Assembly (NCBI GenBank): GCA_044508675.1
Contig: JBIQHF010000013.1
Location: forward strand, 22,801 to 86,800
Origin: Raineyella sp044508675
GTDB taxonomy: Bacteria; Actinomycetota; Actinomycetes; Propionibacteriales; Propionibacteriaceae
Direction: 5' to 3'
DNA length: 64,000 nt
Shown: positions 16,711-23,966 of the stretch, one piece after another
Numbering within the stretch: the stretch's first letter is position 1
How the letters are laid out: each line of letters begins with the position of its first letter
Notes under the pieces: model-generated
The model's database searches: none
Told to the model about the DNA's origin: nothing
Seen by the model: the letters and a program-made list of their open reading frames with translations, nothing else
Translations under genes and position numbers: made by a program

Positions 16711-16888
16711 CCGCGGACGTTCGGGGCCGCTGCGGACCTTGCGACTCGGTGAGTTGCCTGCTGCGGATGCTCTGTCCAGCTGCTGCAACTACGGTGTCCG
16801 CAGCGAAATCGAAGATCCGCCACGGATACACAATGTCCGCGACAAGGTCCGCGACAAGGCACCCCGAGTCGCCACACGTCCACGGCCA
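16711..16888. other. Non-coding GCGGAC/GTCCGC-rich spacer
   Basis: No gene is supported here. The hexamer GCGGAC or its complement GTCCGC recurs about five times, including a 12-base direct repeat GTCCGCGACAAG in two adjacent copies near 16835-16858. The same hexamer recurs in the spacer on the other side of the AbiEi-like gene. Confidence 0.6.
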
Positions 16889-17869
16889 TCACCGGCTGTC
16901 ACGGCGTACCTGCGCTGGACGGTTCGCGTCGGCCCGAGCAAAAGCAGCCCGTAACCTCCCCGCCAGTGCCTGCGGCTGATCCAGATCGGACCAGACCCAT
17001 CGCACGACTTCCCAACCAGCGTCACGCAGGAGGTCCTCGCGGACCTTCTCCCGGTACACCACCTCCCCGGCCATCCGTGATTGTCGTGCCGGAAGCTCCC
17101 GGTACTTGACCCGACCATCGAACTCGCCAAGGGTGCCGAGCTCGGGCCAGCCGAAGTCGGTGCGGCCGATGAACCGACCCTGGTCGAACACCTCGAACTG
17201 CAGGACCGGCTTCGGGATGCCCATGGCCGCCAACACGACGCGACTCACGGATTCACCACCACTCTCGGCCCGAGCATCAGCGAAGTCGATCGCTCGGAGT
17301 GCGGCCCGAATCCCTTTCCTGCCCTTCAGGCCCGAGGCGATGGCGCCCATCTCCCTGCGGAGCACCTCGCCTCCGTGCTCCCGCAGGGCGTGATCGGCCA
17401 GCGCCACCGCGTGTTGGTACCCCGCGGTCCGGGCAACATCCACGACAGTACGGGCCACCGTGGTCACCCGCATCCCGTCGACCGTGAGCCACTGCCCCTC
17501 AGGTACCGGTCCCGTGTGCGTGGCGAGTCTCGGCCGTAGGCTCCCACCGGTCGCACCCCGAGTGATGTGGACCCGCTGGTCGAGGGCACCCCAAGGAAGG
17601 TCGAGCCCGAGCCACACCGCCGCCGAGCAATGGCTGAGGACCCCGTCCGGGCGGAGAACTTCGCGGGCCGCGTTGATGAGCAGCTGGTGGCGCACCACGG
17701 GATCGATGTCCCCCGGTGTCACGTACGCCCCTCGCCGCAAGCGAGGCAGCGTTCCGGCGCGGGAGGCGGCGGCCAGCTCGCGGGGCTCGAGGCCGAAGGC
17801 CACCGCGTTGCGGACGGTGAGGAGTTGTCCGGGAGTCTGGGGGATGGCGGGTGTCGGGGAAGCGTTCAT
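16889..17869 (-). CDS. AbiEi-like (type IV toxin-antitoxin antitoxin domain) protein with C-terminal DUF559-like nuclease domain
   Basis: The 326-residue protein has an N-terminal winged-helix region (LLTVRNAVAFGLEPREL, then RLRRGAYVT) typical of AbiEi-type antitoxin/transcription factors. A middle region carries SHCSAAVWLGLDLP and GMRVTTVARTVVDVARTAG. The C-terminal part (GRTDFGWPELG, EFDGRVKY, then RDAGWEVVRWVWSDL) resembles the DUF559/Vsr restriction-endonuclease fold with a D...E-x-D...K arrangement. No AbiEii toxin gene is adjacent. ATG 17869 is used because the family sequence begins there; the frame stays open upstream through the repeat array, but that part looks non-genic. Tandem repeats lie on both sides. 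Function could be self-regulated defence or solitary regulation; this is unproven. Confidence 0.75.
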   Translation of the reverse strand: MNASPTPAIPQTPGQLLTVRNAVAFGLEPRELAAASRAGTLPRLRRGAYVTPGDIDPVVRHQLLINAAREVLRPDGVLSHCSAAVWLGLDLPWGALDQRVHITRGATGGSLRPRLATHTGPVPEGQWLTVDGMRVTTVARTVVDVARTAGYQHAVALADHALREHGGEVLRREMGAIASGLKGRKGIRAALRAIDFADARAESGGESVSRVVLAAMGIPKPVLQFEVFDQGRFIGRTDFGWPELGTLGEFDGRVKYRELPARQSRMAGEVVYREKVREDLLRDAGWEVVRWVWSDLDQPQALAGRLRAAFARADANRPAQVRRDSR

Positions 17870-18352
17870 GGAACCATGCCACCGCATCCACGAGCGTCCA
17901 GAGGGCTGATCGGGTGAACGGACAACACCGAGGCCGAAACGGACAACACCTACCGGGCGAGGGACAACACCGTCGCGGACGTCCTTCCGGGCGCCGCGGA
18001 CGTTAAGGGCGCCGGTAGACGTTCCAGACGCCCGTAGATGTTCCGGACGCCCGTAGACGTTCCAGACGCCCGTAGACGTTCCAGACGCCCGTAGATGTTC
18101 CGGACGCCCGTAGATGTTCCGGACGCCCGTAGAGGTGCCAGACGCCGCGGACGTTAAGGGCGAATGCGGACCTACCGGAGCTGCCGCGGACCTTCGGTTC
18201 AGCCGCTGCAGTCGTGTTGTCCGCTGCTGATCACAGCATCCGCGGCACGTCGAGAAATGGACACGACGTCCGCGGCTGTCGATACTGTCCGCGGCCATGG
18301 GTGACGGCCAGCAGGCCCGGGGCGGGTCGACGAGCAGCGGGCCCGGCCGCCG
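17870..18352. other. 483-bp non-coding, repeat-rich spacer between the AbiEi-like gene and metG
   Basis: No gene is supported. The spacer holds GGACAACACC three times (within 17919-17972), a 7-unit 19-bp array, and two copies of a 20-bp direct repeat flanking that array (17992-18011 and 18143-18162). CGGACAACAC near 17918 recurs inverted as GTGTTGTCCG near 18211. GCGGAC/GTCCGC occurs about eight times. It is upstream of the AbiEi-like gene, so it may hold that gene's promoter and operators, and downstream of metG. Confidence 0.6.
18015..18147 (+). repeat. 19-bp tandem repeat, seven copies
   Basis: Seven consecutive 19-base units start at 18015, 18034, 18053, 18072, 18091, 18110 and 18129, with consensus GTAGAYGTTCCRGACGCCC. 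Two variants alternate (GACGTTCCAG and GATGTTCCGG); the last unit is degenerate (GAGGTGCCAG). Because 19 is not a multiple of three the array would encode a 19-residue repeat. Nothing suggests translation. Confidence 0.92.
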
Positions 18353-20146
18353 TCAGTCGCGGACGATCGGGGCCCACTCCGGGCCGGTCTCGGCCAGCTT
18401 GTCGTCGAGCTTGGCGAACAGCGGCTCCGGCTTCGACAGCGGCGTGCCGGCCACGATCGGCTGGCGTTCCCACACGGCCTTCGCCGAGGCATAGTCCCCC
18501 ATGATCACCGAGTAGTCCGGGCCGCCCTCCTCGGAGACCGTACGGATCTCGGGCAGCCCCGACCACACGCCTTCACCGCCGAGCATCTGGTAGATCTTCT
18601 GCGCCGAGTGGGGCATGAAGGGCGTGAACATGACATTGCAGTCCGACACGACCTGCAGCACGGTCCACAGGATCGTGTCGCGGCGGGCCGGGTCATCCTT
18701 CTGCTTCCACGGCTCGGTCTCGGACAGGTACTGGTTGGCCAGCCCCACGATCCGCATCACCTCGCCGATGCCCTGCTTGAAGTGGCTGTGGCTGAGCGCC
18801 TGGCCGACCACCGCGAAGGCCGCCTCGGAGGCCTCGAGGAGCGTACGGTCCACGTCGGCCAGCTCACCGGGGGTCGGGATGGCGCCGACGTTCTTGTGGG
18901 CCATCGAGACCGCGCGGTTGACGAGGTTGCCCCACTGGGCGGCGAGTTCGGTGTTGTTGCGGCGGACGAACTCGTCCCAGGTGAAGTCGGTGTCCTGGTT
19001 CTCCGGACCGGCCACGGCGATGAAGTAGCGCAGCGCGTCGGGGCCGAACGCGCGCAGGAAGTCGCCGACGTAGATCACCCGCCCCCGCGAGGTCGAGAAC
19101 TTCGACCCGCTCATAGTCAGGTACTCCGAGGAGACGACCTCGGTCGGCAGGTTCAGCACGCCGAAGGCCCCGGGCTCGCCACCGCGGTCACCCTGGCCGT
19201 TCTGGCCGAGCAGGATGCCGGGCCAGATGACGGTGTGGAAGACGATGTTGTCCTTGCCCATGAAGTACGAGCCGGTGGTCTCCGGATCCTGCCACCACTG
19301 CTTCCAGGCCTCGGGATCCCCCGAGCGGGCGGCCCACTCGATCGACGCGGACAGGTAGCCGATCACCGCGTCGAACCACACGTACAGCCGCTTCATCGGC
19401 TCGTCGCGCCAGCCGTCCAGCGGCACCGGCACACCCCAGTCGAGGTCGCGGGTGATGGCCCGGGGCTTGAGGTCGTCGACCAGGTGCTGGGAGAACTTGA
19501 TCACATTGGGCCGCCAGTCCTCGCGGCTCTGCAGCCACGCGGTCAGCGAGCCGGCCAGGGCCGGAAGGTCGAGGAAGAAGTGCTCGGTCTCGACGAACTT
19601 CGGGGTCTCGCCGTTGATCCGGGAGCGAGGCTCGATCAGGTCGACCGGGTCCAACTGGTTGCCGCAGTTGTCGCACTGGTCGCCGCGGGCCCCGTTGTAG
19701 CCGCAGATCGGGCAGGTGCCCTCGATGTAGCGGTCGGGCAGCGTACGACCCGTCGACGGGCTGATCGCGCCCCGCGAGGGACGGGCCACCACGTAGCCGT
19801 TGCGGTGCAGCGACAGGAACATCTCCTGCGTCACGCGGTAATGGTTCCTGGTGGTCGTACGGGTGAACAGGTCGTACGACAGGCCCAGGCCCTGCAGGTC
19901 CTCGACGATGACCCGGTTGTACTTGTCGGCGAGTTCACGGACCGGAACGCCCTCCTTCTCCGCCTGCACCGAGATCGGGGTGCCGTGCTCGTCCGTGCCG
20001 GACACCATCAGCACCTGGTGACCGCTCATCCGCATGTACCGCGAGTACACGTCGGAGGGAACACCGAAACCGGACACGTGCCCGATGTGGCGTGGTCCGT
20101 TGGCGTACGGCCAAGCAACTGCGGTGAGCACACGTGAGGACGTCAT
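18353..20146 (-). CDS. metG: Methionyl-tRNA synthetase
   Basis: Charges tRNA-Met. The approximately 597-residue enzyme has the class I HIGH motif as PRHIGHVSG near the N-terminus, a zinc-type knuckle (CPICGYNGARGDQCDNCG, about residues 145-165) and the KMSKS-equivalent MSGSKFSTSRG (about 345-355). An anticodon-binding helical domain follows, and there is no C-terminal tRNA-binding EMAP domain. TAGGGT at 20158-20153 is followed 6 bases later by the ATG at 20146, so that start is preferred over the GTG at 20152, which would touch the -10 element. Confidence 0.96.
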   Translation of the reverse strand: MTSSRVLTAVAWPYANGPRHIGHVSGFGVPSDVYSRYMRMSGHQVLMVSGTDEHGTPISVQAEKEGVPVRELADKYNRVIVEDLQGLGLSYDLFTRTTTRNHYRVTQEMFLSLHRNGYVVARPSRGAISPSTGRTLPDRYIEGTCPICGYNGARGDQCDNCGNQLDPVDLIEPRSRINGETPKFVETEHFFLDLPALAGSLTAWLQSREDWRPNVIKFSQHLVDDLKPRAITRDLDWGVPVPLDGWRDEPMKRLYVWFDAVIGYLSASIEWAARSGDPEAWKQWWQDPETTGSYFMGKDNIVFHTVIWPGILLGQNGQGDRGGEPGAFGVLNLPTEVVSSEYLTMSGSKFSTSRGRVIYVGDFLRAFGPDALRYFIAVAGPENQDTDFTWDEFVRRNNTELAAQWGNLVNRAVSMAHKNVGAIPTPGELADVDRTLLEASEAAFAVVGQALSHSHFKQGIGEVMRIVGLANQYLSETEPWKQKDDPARRDTILWTVLQVVSDCNVMFTPFMPHSAQKIYQMLGGEGVWSGLPEIRTVSEEGGPDYSVIMGDYASAKAVWERQPIVAGTPLSKPEPLFAKLDDKLAETGPEWAPIVRD

Positions 20147-20158
20147 GGGCACACCCTA
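20147..20158 (-). promoter_or_regulatory. Leaderless promoter -10 element for metG
   Basis: TAGGGT on the minus strand (20158-20153) with a 6-base spacer to the ATG at 20146. It decides the metG start against the GTG three codon-steps... two codons upstream at 20152. Confidence 0.55.
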
Positions 20159-20242
20159 GCGTCCGACGGGCATCCCCCGGCCCGACGGAACACCGCCCGG
20201 GCAGCTTCCCCCTGCGGGCAAGGACGCTGACATACTCTGCGC

Positions 20243-20761
20243 ATGGATAGGTACGTCGTTCACATCGACCGATCCCGCTGGGCCGACATGCGTCGCAACA
20301 GCCGGACCGGCCTGATCGGATCCGCCCTGATCGGCATCGGCGGCGGCGCCATCCTGATCCTCACCGCGATCCTCGGCGAGGGCCGCTCCGGTGTCGTGCC
20401 GGGGATCCTGCTCGTGCTGCTGGGCGTCGGTGCCGGAGTGTCGTTCGGGATCCGGGAGAAGACCGACATCAGTGAGGAGGGCCCGCCGACGCTGTTCACC
20501 CTCGACCGGACCGGCCTGCACCTGGATCCCGGGCGCGACAAGCCCGTCCTGCACCGGGAATGGGGGACGTTCCACCTGACCTGGCTGCACAAGTCGGGCA
20601 GCTACCTGGAGTTGGCGGGCGAGGGGATGACCGCCCAGCGCTGGCCGGTGGTCGTCACCGACACCAAGCAGCCCGAGCTGGCCGCCGCCATCACCGAGCT
20701 GTCCGACGGGCGGGCCAGCCTGGGCCGCGACTCCCGCCCGCCCAAACCGCGGGCCGCCTGA
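20243..20761 (+). CDS. Hypothetical two-helix membrane protein
   Basis: I do not recognise this 172-residue protein. A basic N-terminal stretch (residues 1-23) is followed by two hydrophobic helices (about 24-43 and 51-69), then a soluble beta-rich domain of about 80 residues (TLFTLDRTGLHL, HREWGTFHLTW) and a basic Pro/Arg tail. The layout resembles small actinobacterial membrane proteins with a PH-like cytosolic domain, but that is a guess. It has its own promoter, with CATACT ending 6 bases before the ATG, and is convergent with telA, whose stop abuts this one. Confidence 0.7.
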   Translation: MDRYVVHIDRSRWADMRRNSRTGLIGSALIGIGGGAILILTAILGEGRSGVVPGILLVLLGVGAGVSFGIREKTDISEEGPPTLFTLDRTGLHLDPGRDKPVLHREWGTFHLTWLHKSGSYLELAGEGMTAQRWPVVVTDTKQPELAAAITELSDGRASLGRDSRPPKPRAA

Positions 20762-22147
20762 CTAGCGCAGCGCCGGCTGGGCCAGCTTCGGCGCCTGCTG
20801 CAGCACCACGTCGGGCAACTCCGGCATCCCCGGCAGGGCGAGCGGCTCCTCGGCCTGGGTGACCAGCTGGACCACGGTGCTGGTCATCTTCTCCGACGAG
20901 TCGGTCATCGAGTGCTGCGCCGTGATGATCGCGTTGACCACGTCCTGGCGTGCCTGGTGCCCGAACTTGACCGCGTCGATGATCGACTCGGCCTGCCGGT
21001 CCAGCGAGGTGGCGACCTCGAGGATCGTCTCCGGGCGCAGCGTCGGGGTCTGGATCGTACGGGCCACCTCGCCGACGGCGGCACCGGAGGCCCGGGCGTA
21101 CGCCTGCAGCACGTCGTTCGCGCCGGCGGCGACGACCTCCTGCATCTCGGCGGCCTGCTTGGCCTGCAGCAGCAGGCCCCACTGGGCGATGGTGAGCTTC
21201 ATCGTGGGCAGGGTCAGATTGACCAGCAGGGCGAGCCGCTGGCCCAGCCCGTAGTGCAGCGACCGGGTGTTGCGGACCTGCGGCGAGGTTGACCAGGCCA
21301 CGAAGAGTCGCTGCTGGAACTCGCTGATCCGCACCTCCATCGCCTCGACGAACTCGACGATCCGGTTGCGCAGCTCCTCCTTGTCCCGCTTGTCCGGGTC
21401 GGTCGGCTCGATCACGATGGCCTGGATCGCCTCCACGGCCTCGTCCCGGACCGTCTCCATGACCGCGATGGCACCGACCAGCTGGCTGATCGACTTCTCG
21501 TTGGCCTTGTACAGCTCGTCGCACAGCACCACGTTGCGCTTCAGCTCGCGCTGCTTCTCGACCAGCCGGCCGGCGATCCGGTCCAGCTGCTGCTCCACGG
21601 TCCGGGACTCCTCGAACAGCATCTCCACGATGTTGCGTCCGCGGCGGAACACCCCACGCACCGAGTCCATGAACCGGTCGAAGGCCTCGCGGACGTCGGG
21701 GGCGTTCGGATCGTACTTGTCCCGGAACGACCGCATGGTGTCGTTGATGGCCTTCATCATCGCGGTCAGTTCCGGGATCTCGATCGGGCCGAGCTCGCGG
21801 AAGATCCGGTTGACCTGCTGGTTGACCGCGTCGATGGCCTGGGTGCCGAACTCGGCCATCAGGTCGGTGTTGTTCAGCATCTTCGGGAACAGCTGCTTGC
21901 CGGCGGCCCGGGCCTGCTCCTGCTGTGCCTCGGACAGCATCAGCAGGCAACTGATCTGGCCCGGCGCCTGCCCCGGCAGGGCCACGTCGGAGGCCGACTC
22001 CCCGCCGATGAGCAGGTCGGACGAGCCCCCCGCCTTCTGCTGGGCCAGCAACTGGTCGGCGACCGTGGCCAGGGCCGAGTCGGCAGCGCCGGCCTTCGGC
22101 GGTTCGCCGCCGGTGAGGGCACCGAAGTCGATGGACATTTCGGACAT
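20762..22147 (-). CDS. telA: TelA family (toxic anion resistance) protein
   Basis: Cytosolic, almost wholly alpha-helical 461-residue protein of the TelA/KlaA family, associated with tellurite resistance and cell-envelope stress. The N-terminus is acidic and Ala/Gly-rich; the core contains FRDKYDPN, RDKEELRNRIVEFVEAMEVRISEFQQ-type coiled helices and AWSTSPQVRNTR. AGGAG lies 7 bases before the ATG. It is the last gene of a four-gene minus-strand operon that also encodes an XpaC-like membrane protein and two extracytoplasmic binding proteins. TelA and XpaC are frequent partners in Firmicutes. The biochemical activity of TelA is not established. Confidence 0.88.
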   Translation of the reverse strand: MSEMSIDFGALTGGEPPKAGAADSALATVADQLLAQQKAGGSSDLLIGGESASDVALPGQAPGQISCLLMLSEAQQEQARAAGKQLFPKMLNNTDLMAEFGTQAIDAVNQQVNRIFRELGPIEIPELTAMMKAINDTMRSFRDKYDPNAPDVREAFDRFMDSVRGVFRRGRNIVEMLFEESRTVEQQLDRIAGRLVEKQRELKRNVVLCDELYKANEKSISQLVGAIAVMETVRDEAVEAIQAIVIEPTDPDKRDKEELRNRIVEFVEAMEVRISEFQQRLFVAWSTSPQVRNTRSLHYGLGQRLALLVNLTLPTMKLTIAQWGLLLQAKQAAEMQEVVAAGANDVLQAYARASGAAVGEVARTIQTPTLRPETILEVATSLDRQAESIIDAVKFGHQARQDVVNAIITAQHSMTDSSEKMTSTVVQLVTQAEEPLALPGMPELPDVVLQQAPKLAQPALR

Positions 22148-22225
22148 GGGAGTGCTCCTGTCGGGTCGAGGGGTGGAAGGTAGCGGTCGTCCGGACCCGG
22201 TCAGGCCCGACCGGCGCAGGCCGGC

Positions 22226-23350
22226 TCAGCCGCAGGTCGTACGGTCCTGCAGGCAGCCGAGCAGGGCCAGGGTCACTTCGGAGTTCGGGGCGGCGATCGT
22301 ACGGAACTGCGCGGCCAGCGGGACCTGCGAGAACTCGGCGACGTCGTTCAGCCCGGCATTGGTCGCCGAGCGGAAGCCGTACTTCTGCCAGGCCAGCCTC
22401 TGCAGGTCCTCGTCCTTCAGCGCCTCGATCAGCTTGGCGGCATCACCGTTGAGCGCGAGCACCGGATGGTCGGAGTAGATCGTCGGCTCCGGGTAGAGGA
22501 TCCGGACGTCCTTGAGGACCGCCTCGGAGTTCGGCCCGGTCCGCACCTGCTGGATGACCTGGTTCTCGTAACCGGCGTAGAGCGGCGACTGGAACTCACC
22601 GCCCTGGGTCAGCCACTGGCGGAAGCCGTTGTCCGAGGTGGTCGCCTGCAGGCCCTGGGAGTCGTAGAGCTGCCGCATCGTCGGCAGGGCCGCGCGGGCC
22701 TCCTGCGGGGTCGGCGGCCGGGACGCGTCCGGGGTGGCGACCATGGTCAGCTCCAACTGGGCGAGCGTGAAGCCGGAGTTCGACTTGACCGGATCGGTGG
22801 AGGAGATGGTGATCGGCCCCTGCAGGTTCCCGGCCGCCAGGTCCTGCCAGGTCTTGCCCTGCAGGGTGTGGTCGAGGAGCACCGCCCGGGTGTCGACGAT
22901 GTAGTGGGTGCCGTTGCGCTGCTCGACCAGGCCGGCGCGGACCAGCGCGTCGGTGCCCTGCGGGCCGGCGTACACGACCTCCGGGGACTGCAGGACCGTC
23001 TCGGCGCGGTAGTCGTCGAACTCGCCGGGGTGCTTGGACTCGAAGACGTGCTGGGCGGAGGCGCTGGAGGGCCACAGGCAGTCCCAGCCACGCTGCTTGA
23101 TCTCGTCGGTCGGCATCAGCACCTGGTCGTACGAGCCCATCGACTGCCACTCGACCGTCAGTCCGTAGCGGTCCTCGAGCAGCCCCACGACCTCCGGATC
23201 GTGCATGAAGTCGGCCTTCTCCGAGCCGCCGACGCAGCTGATGGTCACGGTGGCGGCCAGGGCCTGCTGGCGGATGACGAGGTAGCCGGCGACCACCAGT
23301 ACGGCCACCAGGATGGCCAGGCCGGCGAAGAACCTGCCGCGATTACGCAT
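22226..23350 (-). CDS. Membrane-anchored extracytoplasmic substrate-binding-like protein
   Basis: The 374-residue protein has one N-terminal helix (residues 8-26) followed by an extracellular domain of the bacterial solute-binding type 2 / extracellular-binding fold. It is homologous to the N-terminal part of the vWA lipoprotein encoded two genes upstream: both contain S-T-[ND]-P-x-[QK]-SNSG (here residues 184-193), YAG...RAGLV and a GS-x-DQ element. There is no vWA domain, ABC permease or ATPase, so classical import is unlikely. GGAGGG lies 6 bases before the ATG and the preceding gene stops one base upstream. A role as sensor or scaffold is inference. Confidence 0.8.
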   Translation of the reverse strand: MRNRGRFFAGLAILVAVLVVAGYLVIRQQALAATVTISCVGGSEKADFMHDPEVVGLLEDRYGLTVEWQSMGSYDQVLMPTDEIKQRGWDCLWPSSASAQHVFESKHPGEFDDYRAETVLQSPEVVYAGPQGTDALVRAGLVEQRNGTHYIVDTRAVLLDHTLQGKTWQDLAAGNLQGPITISSTDPVKSNSGFTLAQLELTMVATPDASRPPTPQEARAALPTMRQLYDSQGLQATTSDNGFRQWLTQGGEFQSPLYAGYENQVIQQVRTGPNSEAVLKDVRILYPEPTIYSDHPVLALNGDAAKLIEALKDEDLQRLAWQKYGFRSATNAGLNDVAEFSQVPLAAQFRTIAAPNSEVTLALLGCLQDRTTCG

Positions 23351-23351
23351 C

Positions 23352-23966
23352 TCAACCCTCCAACGTCGGGATCTCGGGGGGCGCCACGGTGTCCAGGTTC
23401 GCCTGGTACTCGGCCATGTCGCCCTGGTTGACCAGCCGGATGCTGTCGATCGCGAACTGGTCGAAGCGCTCCACCGCGGCCCGCCCGTCGGCAAGCAGGC
23501 GTGGAGCGTCGTGGTAGTACTCGGGGTGCTCCTCGATGTCGGCGAACTGCTGGACCAGTCCCAACAGGCTCTTCATGTGGCCGCCGAGCCTGGCCGCCGA
23601 GGAGTACAGGCTGCTTGGCTGGGTCTCCGCGATCCGGTCCAGCAGCTCGGGCATCACCTCGGTCGCCCGGGCCAGCGCGGCCTGGATCTGCGGGTCACGG
23701 ATCCGGCGGGCCTCCGCGGTGACCTGCCTCAGGGTCGCCGACACCTCCACCACCTTGGCGCGGGCGTCGGCCGAGTAGTCGTCGGCCTGCAGCTGCGCGT
23801 CGGAGCGGCCCAGCATCAGGTAGGTGCCGGTCGCGCCGAGCACCGCGAGCACCGCAGGGGCCCCCAACCGCAGCAGCGGGCTCGCGCCGGCCAACAGGAC
23901 GAAAAGCACCCCGAACAGGACGATCGCGACCAGGATCGCCAGCGGTGCGGCGTACCTGCGGATCAC
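23352..23966 (-). CDS. XpaC-like (5-bromo-4-chloroindolyl phosphate hydrolysis family) membrane protein
   Basis: The 204-residue product has two adjacent N-terminal transmembrane helices (about 8-28 and 32-53) and a soluble helical domain of about 140 residues (KVVEVSATLRQVTAEA, DRIAETQPSSLYSS, FADIEEHPEYY). This topology, and the position in an operon with telA, fit the XpaC family that is usually paired with TelA; the sequence match itself is only moderate. GTG start and upstream stop overlap as GTGA, so translation is coupled to the vWA lipoprotein gene. No catalytic motif is evident. Confidence 0.65.
   Translation of the reverse strand: MIRRYAAPLAILVAIVLFGVLFVLLAGASPLLRLGAPAVLAVLGATGTYLMLGRSDAQLQADDYSADARAKVVEVSATLRQVTAEARRIRDPQIQAALARATEVMPELLDRIAETQPSSLYSSAARLGGHMKSLLGLVQQFADIEEHPEYYHDAPRLLADGRAAVERFDQFAIDSIRLVNQGDMAEYQANLDTVAPPEIPTLEG

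Noticed and set aside
18015..18147. CRISPR array
   Set aside because: Units are contiguous 19-bp tandem copies with no spacers and no cas genes nearby.
17870..18298. N-terminal extension of the AbiEi-like frame through the repeat array, giving a 469-residue protein with 19-residue repeats
   Set aside because: The family sequence starts at 17869, the extension merely translates the tandem DNA repeat, and no ribosome site or conserved motif supports it.
20147..20152. GTG at 20152 as the metG start
   Set aside because: It directly abuts the TAGGGT -10 element; the ATG at 20146 has the usual 6-base spacing.
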